64,000 nt of DNA from an uncultured Fibrobacter sp. (GCA_946414025.1 CAMKMX010000007.1:22587-86586), one strand, 5' to 3'. Shown: positions 1 through 8,791, counted from the first letter of the stretch. Made by a program: numbers and translations. The notes: generated by a model from the sequence alone, not told the origin.

Positions 1-516
1 GGCAGGCACGCCCTTGCTGCTGGGCTTGCCCGTGGTGAGCATTCCCGAGCCCGCTTTGATGAGCAAGCTATCGCTATGGCCGTGGTAACAGCCCTCGAAC
101 TTCACAATCTTGTCACGACCGGTAAACCCGCGTGCCGCACGGATGGCGCTCATGGTGGCCTCGGTCCCGCTGTTCACCATGCGAATCATTTCCACGCTGG
201 GCACAAGGCTCATCACCAGTTTTGCCAGTTCCGATTCCAGGCCGCAGGGCGCCCCGAAACTGAGGCCATTCTGGGCAGTTTCTGCCACCGCCTTGATGAC
301 GCTGTCGTGGGCGTGGCCCAACAGCATGGGGCCCCAGCTGCCCACGTAATCGATGTAGTCGTTGCCGTCCACGTCATAGATGTGGCTTCCCTTGGCGCGG
401 GCAATAAAAGGAGGTGTGGCCCCCACGTTGCTGTATGCACGAACGGGACTGTTCACGCCGCCGGGCATCAGGGTCTTGGCTTCGGTAAAAAGTTTTTCGC
501 TAATGGAGTGATTCAT
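1..516 (-). CDS. hemL: Glutamate-1-semialdehyde 2,1-aminomutase, N-terminal part
   Basis: PLP enzyme that converts glutamate-1-semialdehyde to 5-aminolevulinate, the precursor of all tetrapyrroles, in the cytoplasm. The first 172 residues are present; the gene runs off the left edge, so the catalytic lysine is outside. Seen: [10 protein letters not shown] at 17-26, NSGTEA at 115-120 and GCYHGHSD at 142-149, all typical of HemL. The ATG is preceded 7 nt upstream by a TATTTT box and has no Shine-Dalgarno sequence, so the mRNA may be leaderless. hemB lies on the same strand about 1 kb upstream, with one small lipoprotein gene between them. Confidence 0.95.
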   Translation of the reverse strand, partial: MNHSISEKLFTEAKTLMPGGVNSPVRAYSNVGATPPFIARAKGSHIYDVDGNDYIDYVGSWGPMLLGHAHDSVIKAVAETAQNGLSFGAPCGLESELAKLVMSLVPSVEMIRMVNSGTEATMSAIRAARGFTGRDKIVKFEGCYHGHSDSLLIKAGSGMLTTGKPSSKGVPA

Positions 517-523
517 AGACCCC

Positions 524-529
524 AAAATA
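524..529 (-). promoter_or_regulatory. -10-like box of hemL
   Basis: TATTTT on the minus strand followed by 7 nt and then the hemL ATG. A start site at the usual distance from a -10 box would fall on the start codon. No conserved -35 is visible. Confidence 0.45.
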
Positions 530-530
530 G

Positions 531-554
531 AAAATCCGACCCAGAGGGCCGGAC
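531..554 (-). terminator. Terminator of the small lipoprotein gene
   Basis: On the minus strand an 8-bp stem (TCCGGCCC / GGGTCGGA, one G-U pair) with loop TCT is followed by TTTT. It lies between the lipoprotein stop codon and the hemL promoter. A T-run on the other side makes weak bidirectional action possible. Confidence 0.6.
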
Positions 555-583
555 TTTTTTAAGCATACCTGTTTTACAAACGA

Positions 584-904
584 TTATTCGGCAGACATCT
601 TATTGAAGTTTTCGCAACCTGCTTCGGCCATTTTCTTCAGGTCATCAGCTGTAAGTTCTCCGGCATCCTCTTCCGTGTTATTGTCGGGGAAGTCGGAATA
701 GGTAATGAGAATCTTGTCGCCTTCAAGTTTCCAAGTCGTTTCACTAGTGCCATAGCCAGGAACCGTCTGCACCATCGTTGCAGAGTTTTCTCCCGTCTTG
801 ACTTCGCACTTGGGGTCGGAACCACCAGCGGAGGAAGAGTCATCGCCACAAGCGGTGAAGATAGCGGCAGCGCCGAGAGCGGCAAGAAGCATGAGTTTTT
901 TCAT
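584..904 (-). CDS. Small lipoprotein of unknown function
   Basis: A 106-residue exported lipoprotein. The N-terminus has MKK, a hydrophobic stretch and a lipobox ending FTAC, with the acylated cysteine near residue 19. GDDSSS follows, a serine/aspartate linker start common to Fibrobacter lipoproteins, also seen in the FISUMP protein at 6.9 kb. The start is set by GGAG about 8 nt upstream; two upstream in-frame ATGs would include that Shine-Dalgarno sequence. The mature part is acidic, with three further cysteines and no domain I recognise. It sits alone between hemB and hemL with its own terminator. Confidence 0.8.
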   Translation of the reverse strand: MKKLMLLAALGAAAIFTACGDDSSSAGGSDPKCEVKTGENSATMVQTVPGYGTSETTWKLEGDKILITYSDFPDNNTEEDAGELTADDLKKMAEAGCENFNKMSAE

Positions 905-1023
905 TTTGTTCTCCATTGAATGCAAATAAATTTGCTTTGTTAAAATGTTGCAATCAATCTATATTTTTTTTTGCACTAATAACAAATCAACACGCAAAAA
1001 GTGTTCCCAAAATGTTCTCGCGC

Positions 1024-1989
1024 CTATAACAAGCAACGCTCCAACGCTTCCTTGGCATGGTAGGTAATGATTATGTCGGCGCCCGCCCGCTTGAAGGCCA
1101 ACAGGTTTTCGCGAATGATGGCATCTTCGTCGATAAGGCCAAGGTTTGCGGCGGCCTTCACCATGGCGTATTCACCGCTCACGTTGTAAACCGCCACCGG
1201 CACATCGCTGATTTCGGCGGTCTGGCGAAGCACATCCAAAAAGGCAAGGCCAGGTTTCACCATCACGATGTCTGCACCTTCTTCCAGATCTAGCTCCACC
1301 TCCCGCAAGGCCTCACGACCGTTACGAACGTCCATCTGGTAACCCTTGCGGTTTCCGCACTGGGGCGCAGAACCGGCCGCCTCACGGAACGGTCCGTAGT
1401 AGGCGCTGGCAAATTTCGCGCTGTAAGACATGATCGGAGTGCTCTTGAAACCGTTCTCGTCCAGTTTTTCGCGGATAGCCGCCACGCGGCCGTCCATCAT
1501 GTCGCTGGGAGCCACCATGTCGGCTCCTGCCACCGCATGGGAAAGTGCTGTTTTCGCCAAGAGTTCCAGGGTAGCGTCGTTATCCACTTCGCCGTCCTTC
1601 AAGATGCCGCAATGACCGTGGCTCATGTATTCGCACAGGCATACGTCGGTAATGATGTAGAGTTCTGGGAACCTGGCCTTCAGGGCACGGACCGCGCGCT
1701 GGATAATACCGTCATCGTCGTAGGCGGAGCTCGCCATTTCGTCTTTCATGTCGGGAATGCCGAACAGCAAGATAGACTTGAGCCCAAGGGCAGCATAACC
1801 GTCCACCTCTTTCAGCAGTTCGTCGATAGAAAAACGGAACTGCCCCGGCATAGACGGAATTTCTTCCTTGATTTCCGAACCTTCCTTTACAAACAGCGGG
1901 TACACCAGGGATGCCGGATTCACGGCGGTTTCGGCAACCATGTTTCTGATGGTTTCGTTCTTGCGCAAGCGACGGGGACGTTTAATCAT
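1024..1989 (-). CDS. hemB: Porphobilinogen synthase (delta-aminolevulinate dehydratase)
   Basis: Condenses two 5-aminolevulinate molecules to porphobilinogen, the second step after HemL. It has 321 residues, normal for the family. Seen: the cysteine-rich metal site DVCLCEYMSHGHCG (C117, C119, C127), which marks a zinc-dependent enzyme; the Schiff-base lysines in MSYSAKFASA (K192) and MVKPGLAFLD (K245); and the lid region. The ATG is chosen because TTGGAG lies 8 nt upstream; an in-frame TTG within that sequence is rejected. A TATATTGG box lies further upstream, giving a short leader. The start is only 50 bp from divergent dnaG. Confidence 0.97.
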   Translation of the reverse strand: MIKRPRRLRKNETIRNMVAETAVNPASLVYPLFVKEGSEIKEEIPSMPGQFRFSIDELLKEVDGYAALGLKSILLFGIPDMKDEMASSAYDDDGIIQRAVRALKARFPELYIITDVCLCEYMSHGHCGILKDGEVDNDATLELLAKTALSHAVAGADMVAPSDMMDGRVAAIREKLDENGFKSTPIMSYSAKFASAYYGPFREAAGSAPQCGNRKGYQMDVRNGREALREVELDLEEGADIVMVKPGLAFLDVLRQTAEISDVPVAVYNVSGEYAMVKAAANLGLIDEDAIIRENLLAFKRAGADIIITYHAKEALERCLL

Positions 1990-2027
1990 AATAGACTCCA
2001 ATTTATAACACCAATATAAAAAAAAGC

Positions 2028-2035
2028 TAAATTTG
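2028..2035 (+). promoter_or_regulatory. -10-like box TAAATTTG of dnaG
   Basis: TAAATT ends 6 nt before the dnaG ATG and the box reads TAAATTTG, fitting the TAnnTTTG element of Bacteroidota. There is no Shine-Dalgarno sequence, so the message may begin at the start codon. Confidence 0.45.
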
Positions 2036-2039
2036 GGCC

Positions 2040-3905
2040 ATGCCCTTTTACCCTAACGAAGTCATCCAACAGCTCAAATCCGAAGCCGACATCACGGCCG
2101 TCATTGAGCAGTTTTTGCCCCTGAAAAGGTCGGGCAACGGACGCTACGTTGGGGTGTGTCCCTTCCACGACGACCACTCCCCCTCCATGTACGTAAACCC
2201 CACCCTGGGCATCTACAAGTGCTTCGCCTGCGGTGTCGGCGGAGACGTGTTCAAGTTCGTGCAGGAACACGAAAAAATAGACTTCAACGCCGCCGTGAAA
2301 TGGGTGGCGGATTTTTGCAGTTTTGAGTTACCCAGCGTGGGCAACCCCGAACGGGCCGAAATCACCGAAGAGCGTGAACTGGTCCGCAAGCTGAACGAAC
2401 TGGCCTGTGAGTGGTTCGAAGAACAGCTGACCCGCAGCCCCAAGGCTCTTCAATACCTGAACAGCCGCCATATTTCCGAACCAACCCGCAAGCAGTTCCA
2501 CATCGGCTACGCTCCCGACGGCCGCGAAGGTTTCGTAGGCTACGCCGCCAAGAAAGGGTTCTCTCCCAAGGAATGCGTCAAGGCGGGCCTTGCCGTAGAA
2601 AAGGAGAACGGCGGTATTTCCGAAAAGTTCCGGGACCGCCTGATGATTGCCATCCAGAACATTTCCGGCGTGGTGGTTGCCTTCGGAGGGCGCGACCTTT
2701 CCGGCAAGAGTCCGGCAAAGTACATGAACAGCCCGGAAACTATCCTTTACCATAAGAGCGATATCCTTTTCGGGCTGAACCACAGCAAGAACGCTATCGC
2801 CAAAGAAAACGCGGTCATCATCGTAGAAGGTTATTTCGATCTGATAAGCCTTTATCAGGGCGGCGTACAGAACGTGGTGGCGGCCTCGGGCACTGCCCTT
2901 ACCGAGAACCACGCCAGCATCCTTTCCCGCTACGCGAAAACCGCCTACCTGGTCTTCGACGGCGATGCGGCAGGCCAAAAGGCCACCCTCCGCTCCCTGG
3001 AAATCGTGCTCCCCAAGGGAATCGGCCCGAAAGTATTCGCCCTTTCGAGACCCGACGGCACCAAGATCGACCCCGACAACTTCGTGAACGAGCGGGGCGC
3101 AGACGCCTTCCGCGACGAACTGAAGAATGCCGAAGACTGGCTCAGCTACCTATCCCACATGAAGGACCTTTCCAGCATCGAGGCCCGGGCAAGCTTTATC
3201 ACCTACGCCAAGTCCCTCATCAAGAGCATCGGGAACACGGAACTTCGGAACCAGTACGTAAAGCTCCTTTCGGAGCGTTTCGACACCAGCAGGTCCCTGA
3301 ACGACGTCCAGCAAATCCACGTGAAGCACAAACCGACTGCCGAACAGGAACAAGCGAAAGAAGTCCTTCAAGAAGAAGCGGCCATGGTCCAGTGGAACCT
3401 GATTCCGCCCCTGGAAATCCGGTTTGCAAACCTGCTGTACCGAAACCCTACGTTGCTGGACAGGGCCTGCGAATTCTTTGACATGAACCTGGCCGAAAGC
3501 GGCATCCAGCTTTTGGAATCTTCCGTCGTAGATGAATTCGTGAACACCGCCATCGCCCACTACGCCGAAACGGGCTACTTTTCGCCCCAAACGCTTTACG
3601 AAATCCTACCAAGGCAGGGCCAGCTCTTTATGGAAGGCCTGCCCGAAGAAACCTGGACACCGCCCAAGGAAATCAACGAGTTCTACGACACCCTCATGGT
3701 GCTCATGTTGCGTTTTTGCGACAGGGAAAAAAAGAACATCCAGCTGGACAGTGCCGAAGGAATCCAGAAGCGAATGGACATCTACGCGTTCACGCAGGAA
3801 TTGCAGAAACTGGACGCCGCCTACAAGAAAGGCGGCATTGACATCAACCAATTTGCAGACAGAATTATCAGCAGCAAGGATAGGCTCATCCATGTTATCC
3901 ATTAA
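2040..3905 (+). CDS. dnaG: DNA primase DnaG
   Basis: Makes RNA primers at the replication fork with the DnaB helicase. It has 621 residues, normal for DnaG. The N-terminal CHC2 zinc finger has C40, H43, C61 and C64. The catalytic TOPRIM core follows, with VEGYFD (E263) and DGDAAG (D307, D309). The last ~200 residues are the divergent helicase-binding region. The start codon has no Shine-Dalgarno sequence but a TAAATTTG box 6 nt upstream. The 3' end overlaps sufC by 14 nt, so primase and an Fe-S assembly ATPase are probably cotranscribed. Confidence 0.98.
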   Translation: MPFYPNEVIQQLKSEADITAVIEQFLPLKRSGNGRYVGVCPFHDDHSPSMYVNPTLGIYKCFACGVGGDVFKFVQEHEKIDFNAAVKWVADFCSFELPSVGNPERAEITEERELVRKLNELACEWFEEQLTRSPKALQYLNSRHISEPTRKQFHIGYAPDGREGFVGYAAKKGFSPKECVKAGLAVEKENGGISEKFRDRLMIAIQNISGVVVAFGGRDLSGKSPAKYMNSPETILYHKSDILFGLNHSKNAIAKENAVIIVEGYFDLISLYQGGVQNVVAASGTALTENHASILSRYAKTAYLVFDGDAAGQKATLRSLEIVLPKGIGPKVFALSRPDGTKIDPDNFVNERGADAFRDELKNAEDWLSYLSHMKDLSSIEARASFITYAKSLIKSIGNTELRNQYVKLLSERFDTSRSLNDVQQIHVKHKPTAEQEQAKEVLQEEAAMVQWNLIPPLEIRFANLLYRNPTLLDRACEFFDMNLAESGIQLLESSVVDEFVNTAIAHYAETGYFSPQTLYEILPRQGQLFMEGLPEETWTPPKEINEFYDTLMVLMLRFCDREKKNIQLDSAEGIQKRMDIYAFTQELQKLDAAYKKGGIDINQFADRIISSKDRLIHVIH

Positions 3906-4638
3906 AGACTTAAAGGCAAGCATCGAAGACGGAACCCAGATTCTGAAAGGAATCAATCTGGAAGTCAAGGCGGGAGAAGTCCACGCCATCATGGGCCCAA
4001 ACGGCTCCGGTAAGAGCACCCTCTCCAAGGTCATCGCCGGTCACCCCGCCTATCACGTAGATGGCGGTTCCGTCACTTTAGACGGCAAGGACCTGCTCCA
4101 GATGGAAATCAACGAGCGGGCCAACAGCGGGCTGTTCATCAGCACCCAGTACCCTACGGAAATCCCTGGCGTAAACAACGTAGAATTCCTGAAGATGGCG
4201 CTGAACAGCAAGCGGGCCTTCTTGGGCCAGCCCGAAATCGGAGAAGCCGAATTCAAGAAGCTCATCGACGAAAAGATGGAACTTCTGGAAATGGACGAAC
4301 GTTACCGTGACCGTGGCGTAAACGAAGGCTACTCCGGCGGCGAAAAGAAACGCAACGAGATTCTGCAGATGGCCATTTTAGACCCGAAAGTATCCCTGCT
4401 GGACGAAACCGATTCCGGCCTGGACATCGACGCGCTGCGCATCGTGGCCGGCGGTATCAACCACATCTTGGGCCCTGACAAGGCGGTGATCCTGGTGACC
4501 CACTACCAGAGGCTCTTGGACTACATCAAGCCCGACTTTGTCCACGTGCTCCGTCACGGGAAAATCATCTTGAGCGGTGGTCCGGAACTAGCCCTCGAAC
4601 TGGAGGAAAAAGGTTACGACTGGATCGAGGAAAAGTAA
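3892..4638 (+). CDS. sufC: Fe-S cluster assembly ATPase SufC
   Basis: ABC-type ATPase that energises the SufBCD scaffold for Fe-S cluster assembly in the cytosol. It has 248 residues. Seen: Walker A GPNGSGKST, the SufC-type signature YSGGEKKRNEILQM, Walker B with LLDETDSGLDIDAL (diagnostic of SufC), and the switch histidine in LVTHYQR. The start is the ATG inside the dnaG 3' end, preceded by AAGGA; reading further upstream in this frame only gives a shadow of dnaG. Its stop overlaps the sufD start by one base. No sufB, sufS or sufU gene is present nearby. Confidence 0.96.
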   Translation: MLSIKDLKASIEDGTQILKGINLEVKAGEVHAIMGPNGSGKSTLSKVIAGHPAYHVDGGSVTLDGKDLLQMEINERANSGLFISTQYPTEIPGVNNVEFLKMALNSKRAFLGQPEIGEAEFKKLIDEKMELLEMDERYRDRGVNEGYSGGEKKRNEILQMAILDPKVSLLDETDSGLDIDALRIVAGGINHILGPDKAVILVTHYQRLLDYIKPDFVHVLRHGKIILSGGPELALELEEKGYDWIEEK

Positions 4639-5621
4639 TGGACGCTATTTCCCGCATCAAGCAAATCGGCATGCCCCGCCGCAACAACGAGTTGTGGACG
4701 TTTTTCCCCGTGGCAAAAATTCCTATGCCGGAATTCCCCGAAACCTGCAACGATACCGCAGACTATTCCGACGAAGACGACTTTGCGGCACTCCTGCCCA
4801 TAGCGTTTAATGCACGGACCATGAAGCAGGATATTGCTGACGGTGCAAACGAAATGGCCATGCTCAAGTGCAACAACGACTTTGGCCATACCGTGCTGGA
4901 CATCGGCAAGAACGCAACGGCCAGCCTCGAGATTCTCGACAACAAGGTGGCCCACGAAATCTGCGCAGAACGGTTTGACATTCACGTAGGCGAAAACGCT
5001 TCCGTCCACATTTTCTTTGCAAACCCTGCCGACGGCGTGCCCCTGAGGTTCCGCCATTTCCGAATCGTGCAGGAGGCGGGTTCGAAAGTCTATTTCTCCG
5101 AAATCGAGCGGGGCACGGGAATCAAGCGCACCAGCCTGGACGCCTTCTTGAAAGGAAACGGTGCCCGACTAGAAATCCGCTCCCTGAACGTACTCGATGG
5201 AGACGATTCCGTACACCACCGCATCACCATCAGGCACGAAGCGCCCGAAACCGAAAGCGTCCAGTTCGCAAGAAACCTGCTGAACGGAAAGTCCAATGCC
5301 AGCTACGACGGTAGCGTGGTGGTGGGCGCAAACTGCTCCAAGGTGTTTTCGTCCCAGCTGGTGAACACCATCCTCCTTTCCGAAGACAGTTCCGTATCCG
5401 TAAAGCCGGTGCTGAAAATCTACCACGACGACGTGGAATGCACCCACGGGAACACCTGCGGGGAACTGGACGCCGAACAGCTCTTCTACCTGACCAGCAG
5501 GGGAATACCCGTCGAAAAGGCCAGGGAACTCCTGACCCAGGCATTCGCGAAGGAACTGTTCATGCCCATGCCCGACTCCCCCGCCAAGGAACGCCTGGAA
5601 CAGGTGGTAGCGAGCTTATAG
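4638..5621 (+). CDS. sufD: Fe-S cluster assembly scaffold protein SufD
   Basis: Structural partner of SufB and SufC in the SUF scaffold. It has 327 residues, shorter than the ~420 of Escherichia coli SufD, mainly in the N-terminal region. The C-terminal signature is clear: YHDDVECTHGNTCGELD followed by QLFYLTSRGI, with the conserved His and Cys near the end of the beta-helix core. Translationally coupled to sufC through TAATG. SufD rather than SufB is preferred because of its length and the missing SufB-type N-terminal half, but a role as the only SufB/D protein in this cluster cannot be excluded. Confidence 0.9.
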   Translation: MDAISRIKQIGMPRRNNELWTFFPVAKIPMPEFPETCNDTADYSDEDDFAALLPIAFNARTMKQDIADGANEMAMLKCNNDFGHTVLDIGKNATASLEILDNKVAHEICAERFDIHVGENASVHIFFANPADGVPLRFRHFRIVQEAGSKVYFSEIERGTGIKRTSLDAFLKGNGARLEIRSLNVLDGDDSVHHRITIRHEAPETESVQFARNLLNGKSNASYDGSVVVGANCSKVFSSQLVNTILLSEDSSVSVKPVLKIYHDDVECTHGNTCGELDAEQLFYLTSRGIPVEKARELLTQAFAKELFMPMPDSPAKERLEQVVASL

Positions 5622-5629
5622 GAAATTTT

Positions 5630-5757
5630 CGAGCCCCGAACCTCGCGCCTCGAACCTCACCCTCACATTCCACATTTCCCTAGACCCTAACCCTTAATCA
5701 GTTCAGAATCGGAAGAAGAAAAAGACGCCCTAGATCCTAGACTCTAGACTCTAACCC
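5630..5757. repeat. Low-complexity intergenic tract R1
   Basis: Between the convergent sufD and AhbC-like genes lie short imperfect direct repeats: GAACCTCG/GCCTCGAACCTC, then CTCACATTCCACATTTCC, then CTAGATCCTAGACTCTAG. The same words, or their reverse complements, recur in tracts at 9.7, 53.0 and 56.4 kb, and the GAGGTTCGAGG word also occurs inside hrpB. No gene or clear terminator is seen. Confidence 0.7.
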
Positions 5758-6923
5758 CCAATCTCTTCGTCCGTCAGGTAGCAGGCCGGGTCTTCGGCCC
5801 AGAAGTCGCCGGTCACGGCCTCGGCGCGGGTACGGAAGTTGCCGTTGCAAAGGTTCAGGTAAGCGCACTTGGGGCAGCGGCCCTTCAAAAGGGGCTTGCG
5901 GTCCTTGAGGCCTGCCATGATGGGGTTGCTCAGGTCAGTCCAGATTTCACCGAAGGGGCGTTCCCGCACGTTCCCCAGGGTGATGTACTGGGTGAACTGG
6001 TCGGGGTGGACATTCCCTACACTGTCGATGTTTCCGAAGGCCATGCCGCTACGGTTCCCGCCGTTGCTCTGGATGAGCTTCAGCACGCGCTCCCCGAGGA
6101 CGGGGTCTTTTTCCTTCATCTTGAGGTATAGGTAGACGGCGTCGGCGTGGTTATCTACGGTAAGAATTTCCTTGTTGATGCCACGGGCCTTGAAATCCAG
6201 GGTACGCCTGATAATCAGGTCCATGACCTGGCGGCTCTCTTCGTGGTTCAGGTCACGCTCCACCATGGCAGAGCCACGACCGCTGTAGACCAGGTGGTAG
6301 AAGCACACCCGATCAATATTTTCCTGTTCCAGCAAATCGAAGATGGAATCCAGGTCCTGGAAATTGTCTCGGGTGATGGTAAAGCGAAGCCCCACCTTTT
6401 GCCCCGTGGCCACGCAGTTGCGGATGCCCCGGAGCGCCATCTGGAAAGCTCCCGGCTTACCGCGGAACTTGTCGTGAGTGGCTTCGCAACCGTCCAGGCT
6501 GATGCCCACGTACCCTACGCCCATGTCCTTCAGGCGTTTTGCCACGTCTTCGTCGATGCGGGTGCCGTTGGTGCTGATGGTTGGGCGGATTCCCTTGCTG
6601 GCAGCATAATTCGCCAGTTCAAAGAAGTCCGGCCGCAACAGAGGTTCGCCGCCGCTGAACAAGATGACAGGAACGTTGAAATCGGCAAGCTGGTCGATGA
6701 GGGCAAGGCCTTCTTCGTGAGTCAGTTCGTTCTGGTACTTGATGGCCTCGGAACGGGCGTAACAGTGGACGCAGTTCAAGTTGCAAGTCTTGGTGCAGTT
6801 CCAAACCACCACCGGGCCACGGCCCTCGCTCACGCCGTTCTGTGACTTGTGAGCGTGAGGCGTATAACGAAGTGTGTCGCCGAAATTCGGCACATCCATC
6901 AACAGCTTGGTAATGCTAATCAT
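5751..6923 (-). CDS. ahbC: Radical SAM/SPASM protein of the AhbC/NirJ family, probable 12,18-didecarboxysirohaem deacetylase
   Basis: Expected to remove the acetate side chains of didecarboxysirohaem to give Fe-coproporphyrin III in the sirohaem-dependent haem pathway. It has 390 residues. The radical SAM cluster motif is C47, C51, C54 in CNLNCVHCYA, with GGEP at the SAM site. The C-terminal auxiliary-cluster cysteines are C350, C353, C359 and C381, ending in AEDPACYLTDEEIG, which I associate with AhbC/NirJ proteins. The related AhbD (haem synthase) is the main alternative. A TACATT box ends 7 nt before the ATG and there is no Shine-Dalgarno sequence. It follows a FISUMP gene by 18 nt. Confidence 0.7.
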   Translation of the reverse strand: MISITKLLMDVPNFGDTLRYTPHAHKSQNGVSEGRGPVVVWNCTKTCNLNCVHCYARSEAIKYQNELTHEEGLALIDQLADFNVPVILFSGGEPLLRPDFFELANYAASKGIRPTISTNGTRIDEDVAKRLKDMGVGYVGISLDGCEATHDKFRGKPGAFQMALRGIRNCVATGQKVGLRFTITRDNFQDLDSIFDLLEQENIDRVCFYHLVYSGRGSAMVERDLNHEESRQVMDLIIRRTLDFKARGINKEILTVDNHADAVYLYLKMKEKDPVLGERVLKLIQSNGGNRSGMAFGNIDSVGNVHPDQFTQYITLGNVRERPFGEIWTDLSNPIMAGLKDRKPLLKGRCPKCAYLNLCNGNFRTRAEAVTGDFWAEDPACYLTDEEIGG

Positions 6924-6930
6924 GGGGCGA

Positions 6931-6936
6931 AATGTA
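6931..6936 (-). promoter_or_regulatory. -10-like box of the AhbC-like gene
   Basis: TACATT on the minus strand, 7 nt before the ATG, squeezed into the 18-nt gap after the preceding stop codon. This suggests a separate, leaderless transcript. Confidence 0.45.
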
Positions 6937-6941
6937 GAAAA

Positions 6942-7700
6942 CTAATCTTTAAGGCAACGGACGGATAGCGCGAAGTCCTTGCCGTCGTCCTCCAGGAATG
7001 CACGCTCGTAGCTGTAGTTCAGATACATGCTGTACACGTTGCTACCGATTTCAGTGGAGCTCCAGAAGGTGACATTGTTGCCCAAATTGCGGAAGCCGCT
7101 ATCGATGTTGCGGGCGCCCGCAGGGAAAGCGGAAAAACCATAAGCATCCGTACCGTCGCCATTACTATTCCAGCCGGATGTAGACTTGAGCATGGCACCC
7201 GCTACTTCTTGTCCGCCGACAGCCTCAAACAGTGTTTCAAATTCGTCCCAGTTGCTTGGCAGGTGCCAGCCCTGGGGGCATACGCCCCGCACATTTCCGC
7301 TGGGAGAACATTCCAAATTATAGCCGCAGCCGTTGGCCGTATTCCCCTCGATGATTCCCGCACTGTCCATGGCCGCACTCCACAGGTACAGGCGACCATA
7401 CGTTTCGCAGTTGGCAGGGTCGTCATCGTAGCAGAAACTGGAAGAATCTAAGTCATCGGTGGGTCCAAGGTATCGATAGTTCAGGTTCTCTGCCATCCAA
7501 GTCTGGTTCCCAATCTTGACCGTTCTGTAGGTTTGCCCGTCACGGGGGTCGGTAAATGTACCGGTAACCACGTCGTTCACGTCATTCTCACTGGAACTTG
7601 ACAATTCGTCCAAGTCGTTAGCAATCGAACTATTGTCGTCACCACAGGCAACAAGCACCGCCATAGCGGCAAAAGAAAGTCCAAGACTCAGTTTTCGCAT
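6942..7700 (-). CDS. FISUMP-domain lipoprotein
   Basis: A 252-residue surface or periplasmic lipoprotein. The signal peptide ends VLVAC, giving an N-terminal lipid-modified cysteine near residue 19, followed by a GDDNSS/SSSSEND linker. The rest is the FISUMP domain: DPRDGQTYRTVKIGNQTWMA, ENLNY, a YDDDPANCETYGRLY segment, GWHLPSNWDEF, NVTFWSSTE and a C-terminal VRCLKD, with six or more cysteines that probably form disulfides. The fold belongs to the C-type-lectin-like group; the function is unknown. The ATG is preferred because AAGGGG lies 5 nt upstream; a GTG two codons earlier is too close to that site. The second copy at 49.6 kb shares the same blocks. Confidence 0.88.
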   Translation of the reverse strand: MRKLSLGLSFAAMAVLVACGDDNSSIANDLDELSSSSENDVNDVVTGTFTDPRDGQTYRTVKIGNQTWMAENLNYRYLGPTDDLDSSSFCYDDDPANCETYGRLYLWSAAMDSAGIIEGNTANGCGYNLECSPSGNVRGVCPQGWHLPSNWDEFETLFEAVGGQEVAGAMLKSTSGWNSNGDGTDAYGFSAFPAGARNIDSGFRNLGNNVTFWSSTEIGSNVYSMYLNYSYERAFLEDDGKDFALSVRCLKD

Positions 7701-8032
7701 ATACACCCCTTATTAAGTCATTAATTTATAAAAATCCTTCAGAAATGCAAATGCAAGGACTATACAATATCTCGAAGGAAACTCGCAGGGACTAACAGTC
7801 ACAAGAGTTTCCACCTGCGGTAACGTATCTTACCTGTAGTAAATGTTCTTGCCAGAGAATACGTTTGACACCTAAACCCATCGCCAATTTTTTGACCGAG
7901 ATGTGTGCTTCCCGAGAGAGCAGTCGAATGAAATGAATCTGCGAGCGAGGGAATGTACACATCGAGGGAAAGATTTGTAACAAAAGCACCTCCCGCAGAA
8001 CGGGAGGCGTCATAAGGAAATTTTCCTAGATA
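7701..8032. other. Intergenic region with the rplY terminator and no convincing gene
   Basis: The 332 bases between the FISUMP start and the rplY stop are AT-rich. A 73-codon minus-strand frame (to about 7792) exists but begins inside the rplY terminator, has no Shine-Dalgarno sequence and matches nothing I know; it may be a decayed gene. The first ~90 bases should carry the FISUMP promoter, but I see no box I would defend. Confidence 0.5.
7982..8010 (-). terminator. Terminator of rplY
   Basis: Minus-strand hairpin CCTCCCG-TTCTG-CGGGAGG (7 bp, 5-nt loop) followed by TGCTTTTGTT, just downstream of the rplY stop codon. Confidence 0.8.
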
Positions 8033-8683
8033 CTACTTACTTTCGGCAGCAGGTGCGGCGGCAGCGGCTGCAGGAGCAGCAGCTTCAGCGGCAGGTGCGG
8101 CAGCGGCGTCGGCAGCATCCTTCTTCTTGGACTTAGAAGAGATGGAGAAGATCACCGTACGAGGAACGGAAGCCAGAGTAACGCCTTCGGGGAGCTTGAA
8201 GTCCTTGGCGTAGAAGGTCACGTTGGTCTCGAAGTCGGAGATATCCAATTCCAGAACGGTCGGAATGGAAGCCGGCTTGGCAGAGAGCATCAGGTAATGA
8301 GTTTCCTGAGCCATGACACCGCCCTGGGTCTTGACACCCACCGGAAGACCGGAGAGCTTAACAGGAACGCGAACCTTCACCGGAGTGGCTTCGTCAATCT
8401 TGAGGAAGTCAATGTGGACGAATTTCTGGGAGATGGCGTCTTTCTGGTAGTTGTAGATGACGGCGGGATTACCGGCCTTGCCATCGATTTCCAGGTCCAG
8501 AAGGGTGTAACGCTTACCGGGTGCGAGAACCTTACGAATATCAATTTCGCTGACGCTGATATTCACAGTCTCTGTACCCTTACCATAATAGACGGCCGGA
8601 ATCTGACCAGCCTTACGCAAACGCTTGTTTTCGCGGTTTGCACCTAGCACTCTCGAGGTAGCCTTGAGCGTTGTGAGTTCCAT
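8033..8683 (-). CDS. rplY: Ribosomal protein bL25, long Ctc-type form
   Basis: Binds 5S rRNA in the large ribosomal subunit. It has 216 residues: an L25 domain at 1-95 (starting [10 protein letters not shown], with AVYYGKG), the TL5/Ctc C-terminal beta domain at about 96-185, and a low-complexity tail of alanine, proline and glutamate after a SKSKKK stretch. The start has TTGGAGA 6-7 nt upstream. It lies directly downstream of tRNA-Gln and ispE on the same strand, an order also known in other bacteria (ispE, tRNA-Gln, prs, rplY), but prs is missing here. Confidence 0.96.
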   Translation of the reverse strand: MELTTLKATSRVLGANRENKRLRKAGQIPAVYYGKGTETVNISVSEIDIRKVLAPGKRYTLLDLEIDGKAGNPAVIYNYQKDAISQKFVHIDFLKIDEATPVKVRVPVKLSGLPVGVKTQGGVMAQETHYLMLSAKPASIPTVLELDISDFETNVTFYAKDFKLPEGVTLASVPRTVIFSISSKSKKKDAADAAAAPAAEAAAPAAAAAAPAAESK

Positions 8684-8719
8684 TGTATTTCTCCAATTTT
8701 GGAATGGTTAAAAAATTCA

Positions 8720-8791
8720 TTGGGGTAGCTGGATTCGAACCAACGAATAACGGAATCAAAATCCGTTGTCTTACCACTTGACGATACCCCA
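8720..8791 (-). tRNA. tRNA-Gln (anticodon TTG)
   Basis: A 72-nt cloverleaf: acceptor TGGGGTA pairs with TACCCCA plus discriminator A; D arm GTCAAGTGGTAAGAC; anticodon stem ACGGA/TCCGT with loop TTTTGAT, giving anticodon TTG; T arm GTTGG-TTCGAAT-CCAGC. The 3' CCA is not encoded. The TGGGGTATCG beginning is typical of bacterial tRNA-Gln. Confidence 0.96.

Noticed and set aside
7792..8013. 73-codon minus-strand frame
   Set aside because: Starts inside the rplY terminator, no ribosome site, no recognisable family.
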